Below are positions 14,804 to 23,251 of a stretch of DNA of 38,998 nucleotides, one piece after another. The notes under the pieces are model-generated. The model made no database searches, had not been told where the DNA came from, and saw only the letters and a program-made list of their open reading frames with translations. The DNA is from Thermohalobaculum sp039033215 (GTDB taxonomy: Bacteria; Pseudomonadota; Alphaproteobacteria; Rhodobacterales; Rhodobacteraceae), in assembly GCA_039033215.1 (NCBI GenBank), contig JBCCDA010000031.1, forward strand, positions 1-38,998, in the 5' to 3' direction. Within the stretch, counting starts at the first letter, position 1. Every line of letters starts with the position of its first letter. The translations under genes were made by a program, and so were the position numbers.

Positions 14804-17800
14804 TTAGGAGCACCCGCTCGTGCCGCCGCAGGTGTCGCACTTCAGGCAGGTGCCATTGCGCACCAGCGTGAAGTTCCCGCAGTCGCCACAGGCATCGCCC
14901 TCGTAGCCTTTCATGCGTGCCTCGGCCCGTCGGTCCATCGCGACCGCCCCGGCAGCGCCAATCGCCGCCGGCGAGACCACGGTGGCCTGCGCCGCTGTGA
15001 CCGGAACGGCCACTGCCACGCTCTGGGCTGTCGCCGACTGACCGCCCTGCAGCACCATCAGCTCCTTCGGCAACCGCTTGCGGGTGAAGCCCGAGGACGC
15101 AACCTTGGACATCAGCGCCATCACCTCGGTCGAGCGCTCCTCGCTCACCTCGGAGACCGACAGCTGGCCCTCGGCCTCGCCCCCGCCGATGGTGTCAAAC
15201 CGGGTGCCTTCAGGCTCGACATGCGCAAGATCCGAGCGATCGAGATAGCTGACCGCTAGTTCGCGGAAGATGTAGTCCAGCACCGATGTCGCGTTCTTGA
15301 TGTTGTCGTTGCCGGTCACGATCCCCGCAGGCTCGAAGCGGGTGAAGGTGAAGGCCTCGACGAACTTCTCGAGCGGGACGCCGTACTGCAGGCCCATCGA
15401 CACCGCGATGGCGAAGTTGTTCATCATCGCGCGGAAGGCGGCACCTTCCTTGTGCATGTCGATGAAGATCTCGCCGAGCGCACCGTCCTCGAACTCACCG
15501 GTGTGTAGGTAGACCTTGTGCCCGCCGACGACCGCTTTCTGTGTGTAGCCCCGGCGCCGGTGCGGCAGCGTCTTGCGTGACCCGCGGGTGTCACGCTCGA
15601 TCTCCTTGACGATCACCTTCTCGACGATCTTCTCGGCAACGATGACGGCCTGCTCGTGGGGTGTAACGTCTTCCAGATCGTCGGCATCCTCGATCAGGCT
15701 GGCGCTGAGCGGTTGGGACAGTTTGGACCCGTCCCGATAGAGCGCGTTCGCCTTGATGCCGAGGCGCCAGGACCGCATGTAGGCCTCGTTGCAATCCTCG
15801 ATCGTGGCCTCGTTGGGCATGTTGATCGTCTTGGAGATCGCGCCCGAGATGAACGGCTGCGCCGCCGCCATCATGTCGATGTGCGCGTTCACGCTGAGGT
15901 AGCGCTTGCCCAGCTTGCCGCAGGGGTTGGCACAGTCGAAGACCGAGAGGTGTTCGTCCTTCAGGTAGGGCGCGCCCTCCAGCGTCATGGTTCCGCAAAC
16001 GAACGTGTTAGCGGCCTCGATCTCGGCGCTCGTGAAGCCGATGGCCTTGAGGAGATCGAAGCCCTCGGTCAGCATGTCGGCCGTGCTGATGCCCAGCGTA
16101 TCGGTGCAAAACTCGGCACCCAGCGTCCACTGGTTGAAGACAAAGCGGATGTCGAAGGCACTGCCGAGCGCTGCTTCCACCTTGCTGAACTCATCCGGGC
16201 CAAAGCCCAGCTTCTTCAGCCGGTCGAAGGTCACGCCAGGGGCACCTTCGAGTGATCCGTGGCCCACGGCATAAGCCTCGATCTCGGCGATCTGCTCTTC
16301 GGAGTAGCCGAGGTTCTCCAGCGCCTTGGGCACACCGCGGTTGATGATCTTGAAGTAACCGCCACCTGCGAGCGTCTTGAACTTCACCAGCGCGAAGTCG
16401 GGCTCGATCCCCGTCGTGTCGCAATCCATGACCAGGCCGATCGTTCCCGTCGGCGCGATGACCGAGGCCTGGGCATTGCGGTAGCCATGCTCCTCGCCCA
16501 GCTCCAGCGCCATGTCCCAAGCCACCCGGGCACGGTCCACCAGCATCTGGTCGGGGCAGTTCCCCGCATCCAGCGGCACGGGCGGGGTCGCTAGCTGTTC
16601 GTAGCCGTCCTTCTCGGAATAGGCCGCCCGGCGGTGGTTGCGCATGACGCGCAGCATGTGCTCGGCGTTCTGGGCATAACCCGGGAAGGGACCAAGTTCC
16701 GAGGCGATCTCGGCAGACGTCGCGTAGGAGACACCCGTCAGGATCGCTGTCAGGGCGCCGCAAATGGCCCGGCCCTCGAGGCTGTCGTAGCTGTGACCCT
16801 CGGTCATCAGCAGCCCGCCGATGTTGGCGTAGCCCAGACCCAGCGTGCGGAACTTGTAACTGAGCTCGGCGATTTCCTTCGAGGGGAACTGCGCCATGGT
16901 CACGGCGATCTCGAGAGTAACGGTCCAGAGCCGCACCGCATGCTCGTACCGTTCGGTGTCGAACCCGTCTTTTCCAAGGAATTGCAACAGGTTGATCGAG
17001 GCGAGGTTACACGCCGTATCATCGAGGAACATGTACTCCGAGCACGGGTTGGAGGCCCGGATCTGCCCACTCTCGGGGCAGGTGTGCCAGTCGTTGATCG
17101 TGTCGTGGTACTGCATCCCCGGATCGGCCGAGGCCCAGGCCGCGTGTCCGATCTGGTCCCAGAGATCGCGGGCCTTCACGGTCTTGGCGACCTTGCCGTC
17201 GGTGCGGCGCACCAGCTCCCAGTCCTGGTCCAGTTCCACCGCCTTCAGGAAGGCGTCCGTCACGCGGACCGAGTTGTTCGAGTTCTGGCCGGAGACCGTC
17301 AGGTAGGCCTCCGAATCCCAGTCGGTGTCGAAGACGGGGAAACTGATGCTGCTGTAGCCCTGCGCTGCGTACTGCAGAACGCGCTTGACGTAGCTCTCTG
17401 GGATCGACGCCTTGCGCGCGGCCTTGATGGTTGCTTTGAGCTGCGCGTTCTTCTTGGGGTCGGTGGCGTCCGCCTCCAACCCGTCCCAGGCGTTGACGGC
17501 ACCCATGATCTCGGACAGCAGTTTTTCGTGCTGCTTGGAACCGGCCACCAGCGCTGCGACCTTCTGCTCCTCACGGACCTTCCAGTTGATGAAGGTCTCG
17601 ATATCGGGGTGATCCATGTCGCAGATCACCATCTTGGCGGCCCGGCGCGTCGTCCCTCCGGACTTGATGGCGCCGGCGGCACGATCCCCGATCTTCAGGA
17701 AACTCATCAACCCTGAGGACCGGCCGCCGCCGCCCAACGGCTCGTTCTCGGCACGCAGGGAGGAGAAGTTCGTGCCGGTGCCCGAGCCGTATTTGAAGAG

Positions 17801-18469
17801 CCGCGCTTCACGGGTCCAGAGATCCATGATGCCGCCTTCGTTCACCAGATCGTCCGAGACGGACTGGATGAAGCAGGCGTGCGGCTGCGGATGCTCGTAG
17901 GCCGACTTCGAGCGGGTCAGTTTCCCGGTCTTGAAGTCGACGTAGTAGTGGCCCTGGCTGGGGCCATCGATGCCGTAGGCCCAGTGGAGCCCGGTATTGA
18001 ACCATTGGGGCGAGTTCGGCGCCGCCATCTGGCGCGCCAGCATGAAGCGCATCTCGTCGAAATAGGCGCGGGCGTCGGTCTCGGACGTGAAGTAGCCGCC
18101 CTTCCAGCCCCAGTAGGCCCAGGTGCCTGCCAGACGGTCGAAGACCTGCTGAGCCGAGCTCTCGCCCGTGAACCGCTCGTCTTCCGGCAGCTTGGCCAAT
18201 GCCTCTTCATCAGGGACCGAGCGCCACAGGAATTCGGGCACGCCCTTTTCCTTGACCTTCTTCAGCACGGCGGGGACACCGGCCTTGCGGAAGTACTTTT
18301 GTGCAAGCACGTCCGAGGCCACCTGGCTCCACGCCTTGGGCACATCAAAGCCCTCGAGGCGGAAGATCACCGAGCCGTCGGGGTTACGGATCTCGGAGGT
18401 CGCCTTGCGGAAGGCAATGGCGGCGTAGGCGTCTTTGCCTGCCCGGGTGAACTTGCGGTCGATCTTCAT
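14804..18469 (-). CDS. nrdJ: Vitamin B12-dependent ribonucleotide reductase (class II), 1221-aa form
   Basis: Main alphaproteobacterial type of class II reductase; makes deoxyribonucleotides with an adenosylcobalamin-derived radical. NPCSE at 474-478 gives the radical cysteine C476 with N474 and E478. C199 (HACFIQSVSD) and C487 (TACNLASINL) form the redox pair. APTGTIGLVMDCDTTGIEPD is the conserved barrel motif. The last third has a TSCPD-like region (GELF-type EIFIDMHKEGAAFRAMM), and the tail carries CGDCG, CLKCDTCGG and GCS cysteines. The full-length family size is matched. The start follows AGGGA; the mRNA leader is long and structured. It does not share an operon with the neighbouring genes. 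It coexists with a 754-aa class II enzyme at 707-2971. Confidence 0.97.
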   Translation of the reverse strand: MKIDRKFTRAGKDAYAAIAFRKATSEIRNPDGSVIFRLEGFDVPKAWSQVASDVLAQKYFRKAGVPAVLKKVKEKGVPEFLWRSVPDEEALAKLPEDERFTGESSAQQVFDRLAGTWAYWGWKGGYFTSETDARAYFDEMRFMLARQMAAPNSPQWFNTGLHWAYGIDGPSQGHYYVDFKTGKLTRSKSAYEHPQPHACFIQSVSDDLVNEGGIMDLWTREARLFKYGSGTGTNFSSLRAENEPLGGGGRSSGLMSFLKIGDRAAGAIKSGGTTRRAAKMVICDMDHPDIETFINWKVREEQKVAALVAGSKQHEKLLSEIMGAVNAWDGLEADATDPKKNAQLKATIKAARKASIPESYVKRVLQYAAQGYSSISFPVFDTDWDSEAYLTVSGQNSNNSVRVTDAFLKAVELDQDWELVRRTDGKVAKTVKARDLWDQIGHAAWASADPGMQYHDTINDWHTCPESGQIRASNPCSEYMFLDDTACNLASINLLQFLGKDGFDTERYEHAVRLWTVTLEIAVTMAQFPSKEIAELSYKFRTLGLGYANIGGLLMTEGHSYDSLEGRAICGALTAILTGVSYATSAEIASELGPFPGYAQNAEHMLRVMRNHRRAAYSEKDGYEQLATPPVPLDAGNCPDQMLVDRARVAWDMALELGEEHGYRNAQASVIAPTGTIGLVMDCDTTGIEPDFALVKFKTLAGGGYFKIINRGVPKALENLGYSEEQIAEIEAYAVGHGSLEGAPGVTFDRLKKLGFGPDEFSKVEAALGSAFDIRFVFNQWTLGAEFCTDTLGISTADMLTEGFDLLKAIGFTSAEIEAANTFVCGTMTLEGAPYLKDEHLSVFDCANPCGKLGKRYLSVNAHIDMMAAAQPFISGAISKTINMPNEATIEDCNEAYMRSWRLGIKANALYRDGSKLSQPLSASLIEDADDLEDVTPHEQAVIVAEKIVEKVIVKEIERDTRGSRKTLPHRRRGYTQKAVVGGHKVYLHTGEFEDGALGEIFIDMHKEGAAFRAMMNNFAIAVSMGLQYGVPLEKFVEAFTFTRFEPAGIVTGNDNIKNATSVLDYIFRELAVSYLDRSDLAHVEPEGTRFDTIGGGEAEGQLSVSEVSEERSTEVMALMSKVASSGFTRKRLPKELMVLQGGQSATAQSVAVAVPVTAAQATVVSPAAIGAAGAVAMDRRAEARMKGYEGDACGDCGNFTLVRNGTCLKCDTCGGTSGCS

Positions 18470-18514
18470 GTCGCGTCTGTCCCTTTTTCGCGCCGCTCGG
18501 GCGACTCGTTCTCC

Positions 18515-18602
18515 GATCGGTGGCTTTCACCACCGGTCCGAAGGTCGACGACCTCCGGGTCTGCGTCTTGTCTGCTATTCTCACGGACCCGGGATGGGGT
18601 CC
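18515..18602 (-). promoter_or_regulatory. Structured mRNA leader of the 1221-aa nrdJ
   Basis: Three successive hairpins lie in the roughly 180-nt leader: CGGTGG...CCACCG (18518-18535), CCGAAGGT...GACCTCCGG with one mismatch (18538-18558), and GGACCC...GGGTCC (18585-18602). No B12-box of a cobalamin riboswitch was found. This may be a cis-acting control RNA, or simply GC-rich leader structure. Confidence 0.35.
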
Positions 18603-18623
18603 TCCCCTAGATACTGGAGGAAA

Positions 18624-18687
18624 CACCAGATGTTGTGCCATCGCTCCAGTGCGGCCCACTATTGTGACGCTTTTGAATCAGGTCAAC
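18624..18687 (-). promoter_or_regulatory. 1221-aa nrdJ promoter with two NrdR-like boxes
   Basis: On the minus strand TTGACC (18682-18687), a 17-base spacer and AATAGT (18659-18664) form a good sigma-70 promoter. ACACCAGATGTTGTGC (18624-18639, plus strand) keeps nearly all NrdR-box core positions. A weaker copy, GCCCACTATTGTGACG (18655-18670), begins exactly 31 bases away and covers the -10. NrdR bound there would block RNA polymerase when dATP is plentiful. The intergenic region 18470-18911 otherwise holds the nrdJ leader, a DnaA box and the operator of the divergent gene pair. Confidence 0.65.
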
Positions 18688-18770
18688 GCCTTTTTGTATC
18701 GAATTAGCTAGATTTTGTGGTTGACGACTTAAGCAACCCCATAGGTGGTAGAACGAATTAGGAACATTAG

Positions 18771-18787
18771 TTATCCACAGCTGTGGA
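18771..18787. promoter_or_regulatory. Perfect DnaA box inside a palindrome
   Basis: TTATCCACA (18771-18779) equals the strict E. coli DnaA box. It overlaps a perfect 14-bp palindrome TCCACAGCTGTGGA (18774-18787). It is about 85 bases upstream of the nrdJ -35 hexamer, a position where DnaA could link reductase expression to replication timing. A chromosomal origin is not suggested: no cluster of boxes or AT-rich unwinding region is present. Confidence 0.55.
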
Positions 18788-18842
18788 CGAATTTGAGCAT
18801 ACAACCACTGATTGCACGAAAAAGCGCGTTTCGCCGCCCACT

Positions 18843-18862
18843 ACTGACAGAATAGTGTCAGT
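18843..18862. promoter_or_regulatory. Inverted repeat upstream of the ABM-like/YafY-type gene pair
   Basis: ACTGACA-GAATAG-TGTCAGT has perfect 7-bp arms with a 6-base spacer, 50 bases before the ATG of the first gene. It probably binds the YafY-type regulator encoded by the second gene (autoregulation). Confidence 0.5.
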
Positions 18863-18911
18863 TGATGCATGCTAGGCGCGCGCTGTCAAAGACAGCACAG
18901 GAGCAACCCGA

Positions 18912-19217
18912 ATGACCGACCATGTGATCGAAACCGTGACCTTCGAGCTGAATTGCGAGGCTGATGCAGACGATTTTCTCCGCGCAGCGCACGACATGAA
19001 GACATTTCTGGATGAGTGTCCGGGATTCGTTTCCCGCCGACTCGCACAGGCCGAGGACGGCAGCTGGCTCGAACACATCGAATGGCGGGACATGACGTCG
19101 GCCAAGGCGGCGGCCGCGGCGATCGGGACGCGCGAAGACCTGCGCCCGTTTCTCTCCGCGATCCGCGGTGACTCGGTGAAGCTCAGCCACAGCATAATCA
19201 GGCTGGCTGTGAACTGA
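18912..19217 (+). CDS. Small ABM-like (ferredoxin-fold) protein
   Basis: A cytosolic 101-residue protein. The pattern of strand-helix-strand elements (VIETVTFELNCEADADDFLRAAHDM, then CPGFVSRRLAQAEDGSWLEHIEWRDM and a helix of Ala-rich residues) resembles antibiotic-biosynthesis-monooxygenase or dimeric alpha/beta-barrel proteins. No catalytic residues are evident. An AGGAGCAAC stretch lies before the ATG. Its stop overlaps the start of the next gene by one base (TGATG), so the two are translationally coupled. The partner regulator suggests that it handles or senses a small, possibly reactive molecule, but this is inference. Confidence 0.75.
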   Translation: MTDHVIETVTFELNCEADADDFLRAAHDMKTFLDECPGFVSRRLAQAEDGSWLEHIEWRDMTSAKAAAAAIGTREDLRPFLSAIRGDSVKLSHSIIRLAVN

Positions 19218-19912
19218 TGCGCCGGACCGACCGTCTGTTCGAGCTGGTGCAGCTCTTCCGAGGCGGTCGGACATGGCGCGGACGCGACCTTGCGGAGCGG
19301 CTGGGAGTTTCGCTTCGCACCCTTTATCGGGACATGGACACGCTGGTCGCCTCCGGCATCCCGGTCGAGGGCGCACGGGGCGTTGGATACATGCTGCGCG
19401 CGCCCATCTTCCTGCCTCCGTTGACCCTCAGCGAGATCGAGTTGGAGGCCCTGCATCTGGGGGCCGAGCTTGTGAGGCGCGGGGCCGATCCCGATCTGGC
19501 CGAGGCGGCGGAGCGTTTGCGCGAAAAGATCGATGCGGTCCTACCTGACGGGCGTGCGCGCCGCCCGATGGAGGGGATCGCGATCCATCTGCCCGTGGTG
19601 GCGGCCGATCTGGGCGCCTTGCCCGTTCTGCGCCGCGCAATTCGTGGGCGCGAGGTACTGGAGGTTCGCTACACACGGCTAGACGGGATCGAGACCCACC
19701 GCCGCATTCGCCCGCTCCACCTGCAGTATTGGGGCCTCGCGTGGACCTGTACCGCCTGGTGCGAGCTGCGCGATGACTTTCGGGTGTTTCGGGCCGACCG
19801 CATGGCGCCGCTCAAGGCAACAGGAGAGACGTTCGCCATCATACCGGGGCAAAGCTATGCAGACTTTCTGGCCCGGTTTGACGGCTGCGATCCACCGTCT
19901 GGCGGCGCTTAG
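19217..19912 (+). CDS. YafY-type transcriptional regulator (HTH plus WYL-like domain)
   Basis: DeoR-like HTH at residues about 1-60 (GRDLAERLGVSLRTLYRDMDTLVASGIPVEG), then a linker (FLPPLTLSEIELEALHLGAELV), then a WYL-type ligand domain around residues 145-200 (LEVRYTRLDGIETHRRIRPLHLQYWGLAWTC split by family-typical strands). The namesake WYL tripeptide is not exact here; the corresponding stretch reads QYWGLAWTC. It is coupled to the upstream ABM-like gene, and the inverted repeat at 18843-18862 is the likely operator. The ligand is unknown. Confidence 0.88.
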   Translation: MRRTDRLFELVQLFRGGRTWRGRDLAERLGVSLRTLYRDMDTLVASGIPVEGARGVGYMLRAPIFLPPLTLSEIELEALHLGAELVRRGADPDLAEAAERLREKIDAVLPDGRARRPMEGIAIHLPVVAADLGALPVLRRAIRGREVLEVRYTRLDGIETHRRIRPLHLQYWGLAWTCTAWCELRDDFRVFRADRMAPLKATGETFAIIPGQSYADFLARFDGCDPPSGGA

Positions 19913-19928
19913 CAGGGAAAACCCAACC

Positions 19929-20489
19929 TCAAGTACCAGGCACTTCGCGGCCCCGGGTCAGCGTCCGGGTATGCTCCTCGCGCCGGACGGGATGGAACCC
20001 AACCCGCTGGTAGAGCCCAAGCGCGCGCGGATGATCCAGCGTATTGGTGTTGACGGTCATCTTCTCGACCCCCTGGATACCCCACCCCGTGTCGACCGCA
20101 GTCCTCAGAAGCCAGTGTCCCAGCCCCCGGCCCACCGCCTGCGGGACGAGCCCAAAGTTCGCGAGATCACACACCGCAGGCTCGGACGCGTCGAGAATGA
20201 AAAACCCCGCCGGCCAGCCGTCGAGCATGAGGGAATACAGCGATACGCCGGACGCAGACACGAAGGCTTGTGCTTCTTCACGAGAGCGGTCGAACCAGTC
20301 GGTCCATTCGTGCGGGCCGCCGACTTGCTCGTAGAGATAGAGGAAGTAGTCGACCGGCGGGTCGTCAGCCGCCAGCAGCGCGACGTTCAAGTTGGAAGGA
20401 CGTGAAGGTGGCGGTGAGGTCGGTTGCGCCTGCATCTCGAGGTAGGTGACGGTATAGCCGATCGTCTGGCCGGGCTCGAGCGTCGCCAT
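19929..20489 (-). CDS. GNAT-family N-acetyltransferase
   Basis: Acetyl-CoA-dependent acetyltransferase of about 186 residues. The acetyl-CoA loop appears as LVPQAVGRGLGHWLLRTAVD (Q/RxxGxG/A motif region). It is followed by VNTNTLDHPRALGLYQRVGF, the conserved C-terminal strand-helix of the fold. The start MATLEPGQT is chosen because it begins four bases after the sseA stop, in an operon with it; the ribosome binding GAGGGG is unusually close to the ATG. The acceptor substrate is unknown. Confidence 0.8.
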   Translation of the reverse strand: MATLEPGQTIGYTVTYLEMQAQPTSPPPSRPSNLNVALLAADDPPVDYFLYLYEQVGGPHEWTDWFDRSREEAQAFVSASGVSLYSLMLDGWPAGFFILDASEPAVCDLANFGLVPQAVGRGLGHWLLRTAVDTGWGIQGVEKMTVNTNTLDHPRALGLYQRVGFHPVRREEHTRTLTRGREVPGT

Positions 20490-20493
20490 CCCC

Positions 20494-21345
20494 TCACCCC
20501 GTCTCGACGGCCAGGTCCTCGTAGGCGCCCCACTCGACCCAGGACCCGTCGTAGACTGCGTTGCGCGTGTGCCCGATCCGGGCAAGCGCGAGTGTCAGCA
20601 CGGCGGCAGTCACGCCCGAGCCGCAGGTCGTCACGATCGGCTGGGAAAGATCGACACCGGCTTCCTGGAAAATCGTGCGGATCTCGTCGGGCGCGCGCAT
20701 CGTCTGATCATCCGTCAGGAGCGATTTGAACGGTACGCTCATCGAGCCAGGAATATGGCCTGCACGGAGACCCTTGCGCGGTTCTTCCACCTCGCCGCGA
20801 AAACGTTCCGCTGCGCGCGCATCCACGATCTGTTCGTCGCCCAGCTTCACCGCGCGGGCCATCTGCGTCACATCGCGGACCATGGCGCCGTTGCGCCGCC
20901 CGGTGAAGTGGCGCTCGCGCGGGTCGACGGGTTCGTCCTCGACCGGCCGTCCCTCTGCCATCCATTTCGGCAGGCCGCCGTCCAGCACGGCCACGTCCTG
21001 ATGGCCGAAGAGACGGAACGTCCACCACGCCCGCGCGGCCGAGTAGATGCCCTGCTGGTCGTAGACCACCACGGTATGGCCGTCGCCGATGCCCATCTTG
21101 CGCACGCGGCTCACGAACTTCTCGACCGGCGGCAGCATGTGCGGCAGCGGCGAGGTATCATCCGAGATTTCGTCGATGTCGAAGAACCGGGCACCGGGGA
21201 TGTGCGTCTGACCGTAGATCTCACGCCCGTTGCGCCCGTCGGTCGGCAGGTAGAGCGACGCGTCGATGATCCGGATATCCGGGGCATTCAGCCGGTCGGC
21301 AAGCCAGTCGGTCGATACCAATTGCGTCGGATCATCTGCGGCCAT
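20494..21345 (-). CDS. sseA: 3-Mercaptopyruvate sulfurtransferase
   Basis: Two-domain rhodanese of 283 residues that moves sulfur from 3-mercaptopyruvate to thiol acceptors or cyanide. The catalytic loop CGSGVTA, with the persulfide cysteine C241, fits the mercaptopyruvate type rather than thiosulfate rhodanese. The N-terminal inactive domain has IYGQTHIPGARFFDIDEISD. The C-terminal signature YDGSWVEWGAY is present. The start MAADDP follows GAGGAA. It is upstream of a GNAT gene in the same direction. Confidence 0.92.
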   Translation of the reverse strand: MAADDPTQLVSTDWLADRLNAPDIRIIDASLYLPTDGRNGREIYGQTHIPGARFFDIDEISDDTSPLPHMLPPVEKFVSRVRKMGIGDGHTVVVYDQQGIYSAARAWWTFRLFGHQDVAVLDGGLPKWMAEGRPVEDEPVDPRERHFTGRRNGAMVRDVTQMARAVKLGDEQIVDARAAERFRGEVEEPRKGLRAGHIPGSMSVPFKSLLTDDQTMRAPDEIRTIFQEAGVDLSQPIVTTCGSGVTAAVLTLALARIGHTRNAVYDGSWVEWGAYEDLAVETG

Positions 21346-21432
21346 CGGGGGTTCCTCGCGCACCTCTTCTGGGTGTTCACTAGAACGCAGACGGGGCGGA
21401 ATCAACCACCACTGACCGCACGCGCAGGATGC

Positions 21433-22257
21433 TCAGACCGCCAGACCCGCCTCGCCGAGGAAGCGCATCGCCGCGGGGATCCCGGCCGAGTCGCGCAACT
21501 CGATCAGCAGCCGGGGGCGCTGATACAGACCCGCAAGTGCCCCGAAGACCGCATGCCAGGGGATTGACCCCTGCCCCGGCGGCCAGTGGCGATCCGCATA
21601 GCCGTCGACATCCTGCAGATGCACATGGTGCAACCGCCCGCCCGCCGCCTTGATGAAATAGTCAACCGGTGGAGCCTCGCCCGACGCATGTGCAATCTGC
21701 GCGTGGCCCGTGTCGACGGACGTCCTGACAAAGGGGCTCTCGAAGCTGTCCACCAGGATGTTCTGCAGTGCGGGATCGGTGTCTTGCACGTTCTCGATCA
21801 CCAGCGTGACGCCCTGTGCGGCGGCCCGCGCAACCACGGGGTCGAGCACGGCGTGTGCATCCTCGATCATGGCGGTGAACCCACCCGAGCCCGGCAGCAG
21901 GTTGTGGGTGATCCAGGTGCTGAAGGGGGAGTGAATGACCATCTGCGTGGCGTTTACCGCTGCACAGACGTCCAGCCCCTGCATCATGCGCTTGGTGACG
22001 ACGGCCCGGACCTCGACATCGGGCGTTGCAATGAGAAAGCCCCAGAACGGTCCGTGGATACCTATCCGGCCCTTGTGGCCATCGAGCACGCGGCGAGCCT
22101 CAGCTGCCAGCGGCTCCCAGTCGCCATCGATTGTGCCGGGGAAATGGAAGCTCTGCAGCTCTACATCACGGTCGGCTTCGAACAGCCAGTCTCGAAACGC
22201 GTCAAGTCTGGGCACGGGTAGTGCTGCGCCGATTGTCAGCGGCAGTTCATGGGGCAT
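21433..22257 (-). CDS. Sugar phosphate isomerase/epimerase-family TIM barrel protein
   Basis: Xylose-isomerase-like TIM barrel of 274 residues, the same superfamily as endonuclease IV and IolE/IolI. Probable metal ligands lie in LVIENVQD (Glu), SVDTGHAQIAH (Asp/His) and LHHVHLQDVDGYADRHWPPGQG, the most conserved stretch, where HxH and the final Gly-rich loop stand. IGIHGPF supplies the N-terminal His. Substrate is unknown; isomerisation of a sugar or sugar acid is the family expectation. It follows the EamA transporter by 76 bases in the same direction and may be co-transcribed. Confidence 0.82.
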   Translation of the reverse strand: MPHELPLTIGAALPVPRLDAFRDWLFEADRDVELQSFHFPGTIDGDWEPLAAEARRVLDGHKGRIGIHGPFWGFLIATPDVEVRAVVTKRMMQGLDVCAAVNATQMVIHSPFSTWITHNLLPGSGGFTAMIEDAHAVLDPVVARAAAQGVTLVIENVQDTDPALQNILVDSFESPFVRTSVDTGHAQIAHASGEAPPVDYFIKAAGGRLHHVHLQDVDGYADRHWPPGQGSIPWHAVFGALAGLYQRPRLLIELRDSAGIPAAMRFLGEAGLAV

Positions 22258-22333
22258 TTAGGTCTCCTCGCAAGCCCCGTCGTGCTGACAGACTCAACCG
22301 CCAGTGGCAAGGGGTGCGGGCAAGGGCCCGTGG

Positions 22334-23251
22334 TCAGCTTCGCGGTCTGCGCTGTGCCAGCGCGATACCGCCGAGGACCAGCACCAGCGCGACTCCGTGG
22401 TAGAGCGCGAAACTCTCGCGTAGCAGGAAGACCGCCATTACGGCTGCGAAAACGGGCACGAGGTTGGTGTAGACCCCAGCCCGGCCCGGTCCGATCAGGT
22501 CGACACCGCGCAGAAAGAAGATCTGTGCCAGACACGACGGGAAGAGCGCAATATAGAGCGTGACCAGCCAACCGGTCACAGTGGGCAGTCGGTAGTCGTC
22601 GACAAACGCCGCCTCGGCCACGGCCATCGGGATGGCGGTGACCATCGCGACCACGGTCAACAGGGTGAAGAAGACCGGTCCGGGGATGTCCGGCCGCCCC
22701 TGCAGCATCACCGCATACGCCGCATAGAGTGCGCATGCCGATAGCATAATCAGATCGCCCGGGTTCCACTGCAGGCCCAGAATGTCCCATGGCCGTCCCA
22801 GCGTCGCGACCAGCGCGACCCCCAGCATCGTGACGGCGACCCCGACGGCCTGCACGCCCGTGACCCGGGTCCCGTGCGCCAGGAACGCGCCCAGGAGCAC
22901 AAAGCCTGGCATCGACCCCTGCAGGATCCCGATGTTCACCGCACCCGTGTAGAGCGAGGCGATGTAGAACATCGTGTTGAACCCGGTGAACCCGATGAAC
23001 GCCATCAGCACGATCCGCCCGATCCGAGCGCGTGCGGTGGCCCAATGCGCAATGACCTGTCCGCCGAAGATCGGCCAGAGGATCAGCGCGACCACAACCC
23101 AGCGGAGCAACACGAGTTGCATCGGCGTAACCTCGCCCCGCGCAAGCTGGCCGGCAATCACGTTCCCCGCCCAGAAGAGCGTGGTCAGGACCAAAAGCAG
23201 CGCCGGATTGTCGTAGAGCGCTCTCGCGGCGGATCGAAGGGTGGCGGGCAT
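22334..23251 (-). CDS. EamA/DMT-family transporter
   Basis: Inner-membrane drug/metabolite exporter-type protein of 305 residues with about ten hydrophobic helices and two EamA repeats. First repeat: LLLVLTTLFWAGNVIAGQLARGEVTPM. Second repeat: GDLIMLSACALYAAYAVML. The terminal helix carries YHGVALVLVLGGIALAQRR. The start MPATLRS follows GAGGAAC and is preferred over the longer frame, which adds 44 hydrophilic residues. The substrate is unknown. Confidence 0.88.
   Translation of the reverse strand: MPATLRSAARALYDNPALLLVLTTLFWAGNVIAGQLARGEVTPMQLVLLRWVVVALILWPIFGGQVIAHWATARARIGRIVLMAFIGFTGFNTMFYIASLYTGAVNIGILQGSMPGFVLLGAFLAHGTRVTGVQAVGVAVTMLGVALVATLGRPWDILGLQWNPGDLIMLSACALYAAYAVMLQGRPDIPGPVFFTLLTVVAMVTAIPMAVAEAAFVDDYRLPTVTGWLVTLYIALFPSCLAQIFFLRGVDLIGPGRAGVYTNLVPVFAAVMAVFLLRESFALYHGVALVLVLGGIALAQRRPRS

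Noticed and set aside
18771..18787. A replication origin at the DnaA box
   Set aside because: Only one strict box, no AT-rich unwinding region, and no dnaA, parAB or repABC genes nearby.
18470..18911. Cobalamin riboswitch upstream of the B12-dependent reductase
   Set aside because: Looked for the B12-box pattern and its paired helices in the leader; not present. Hairpins there are reported separately without that name.
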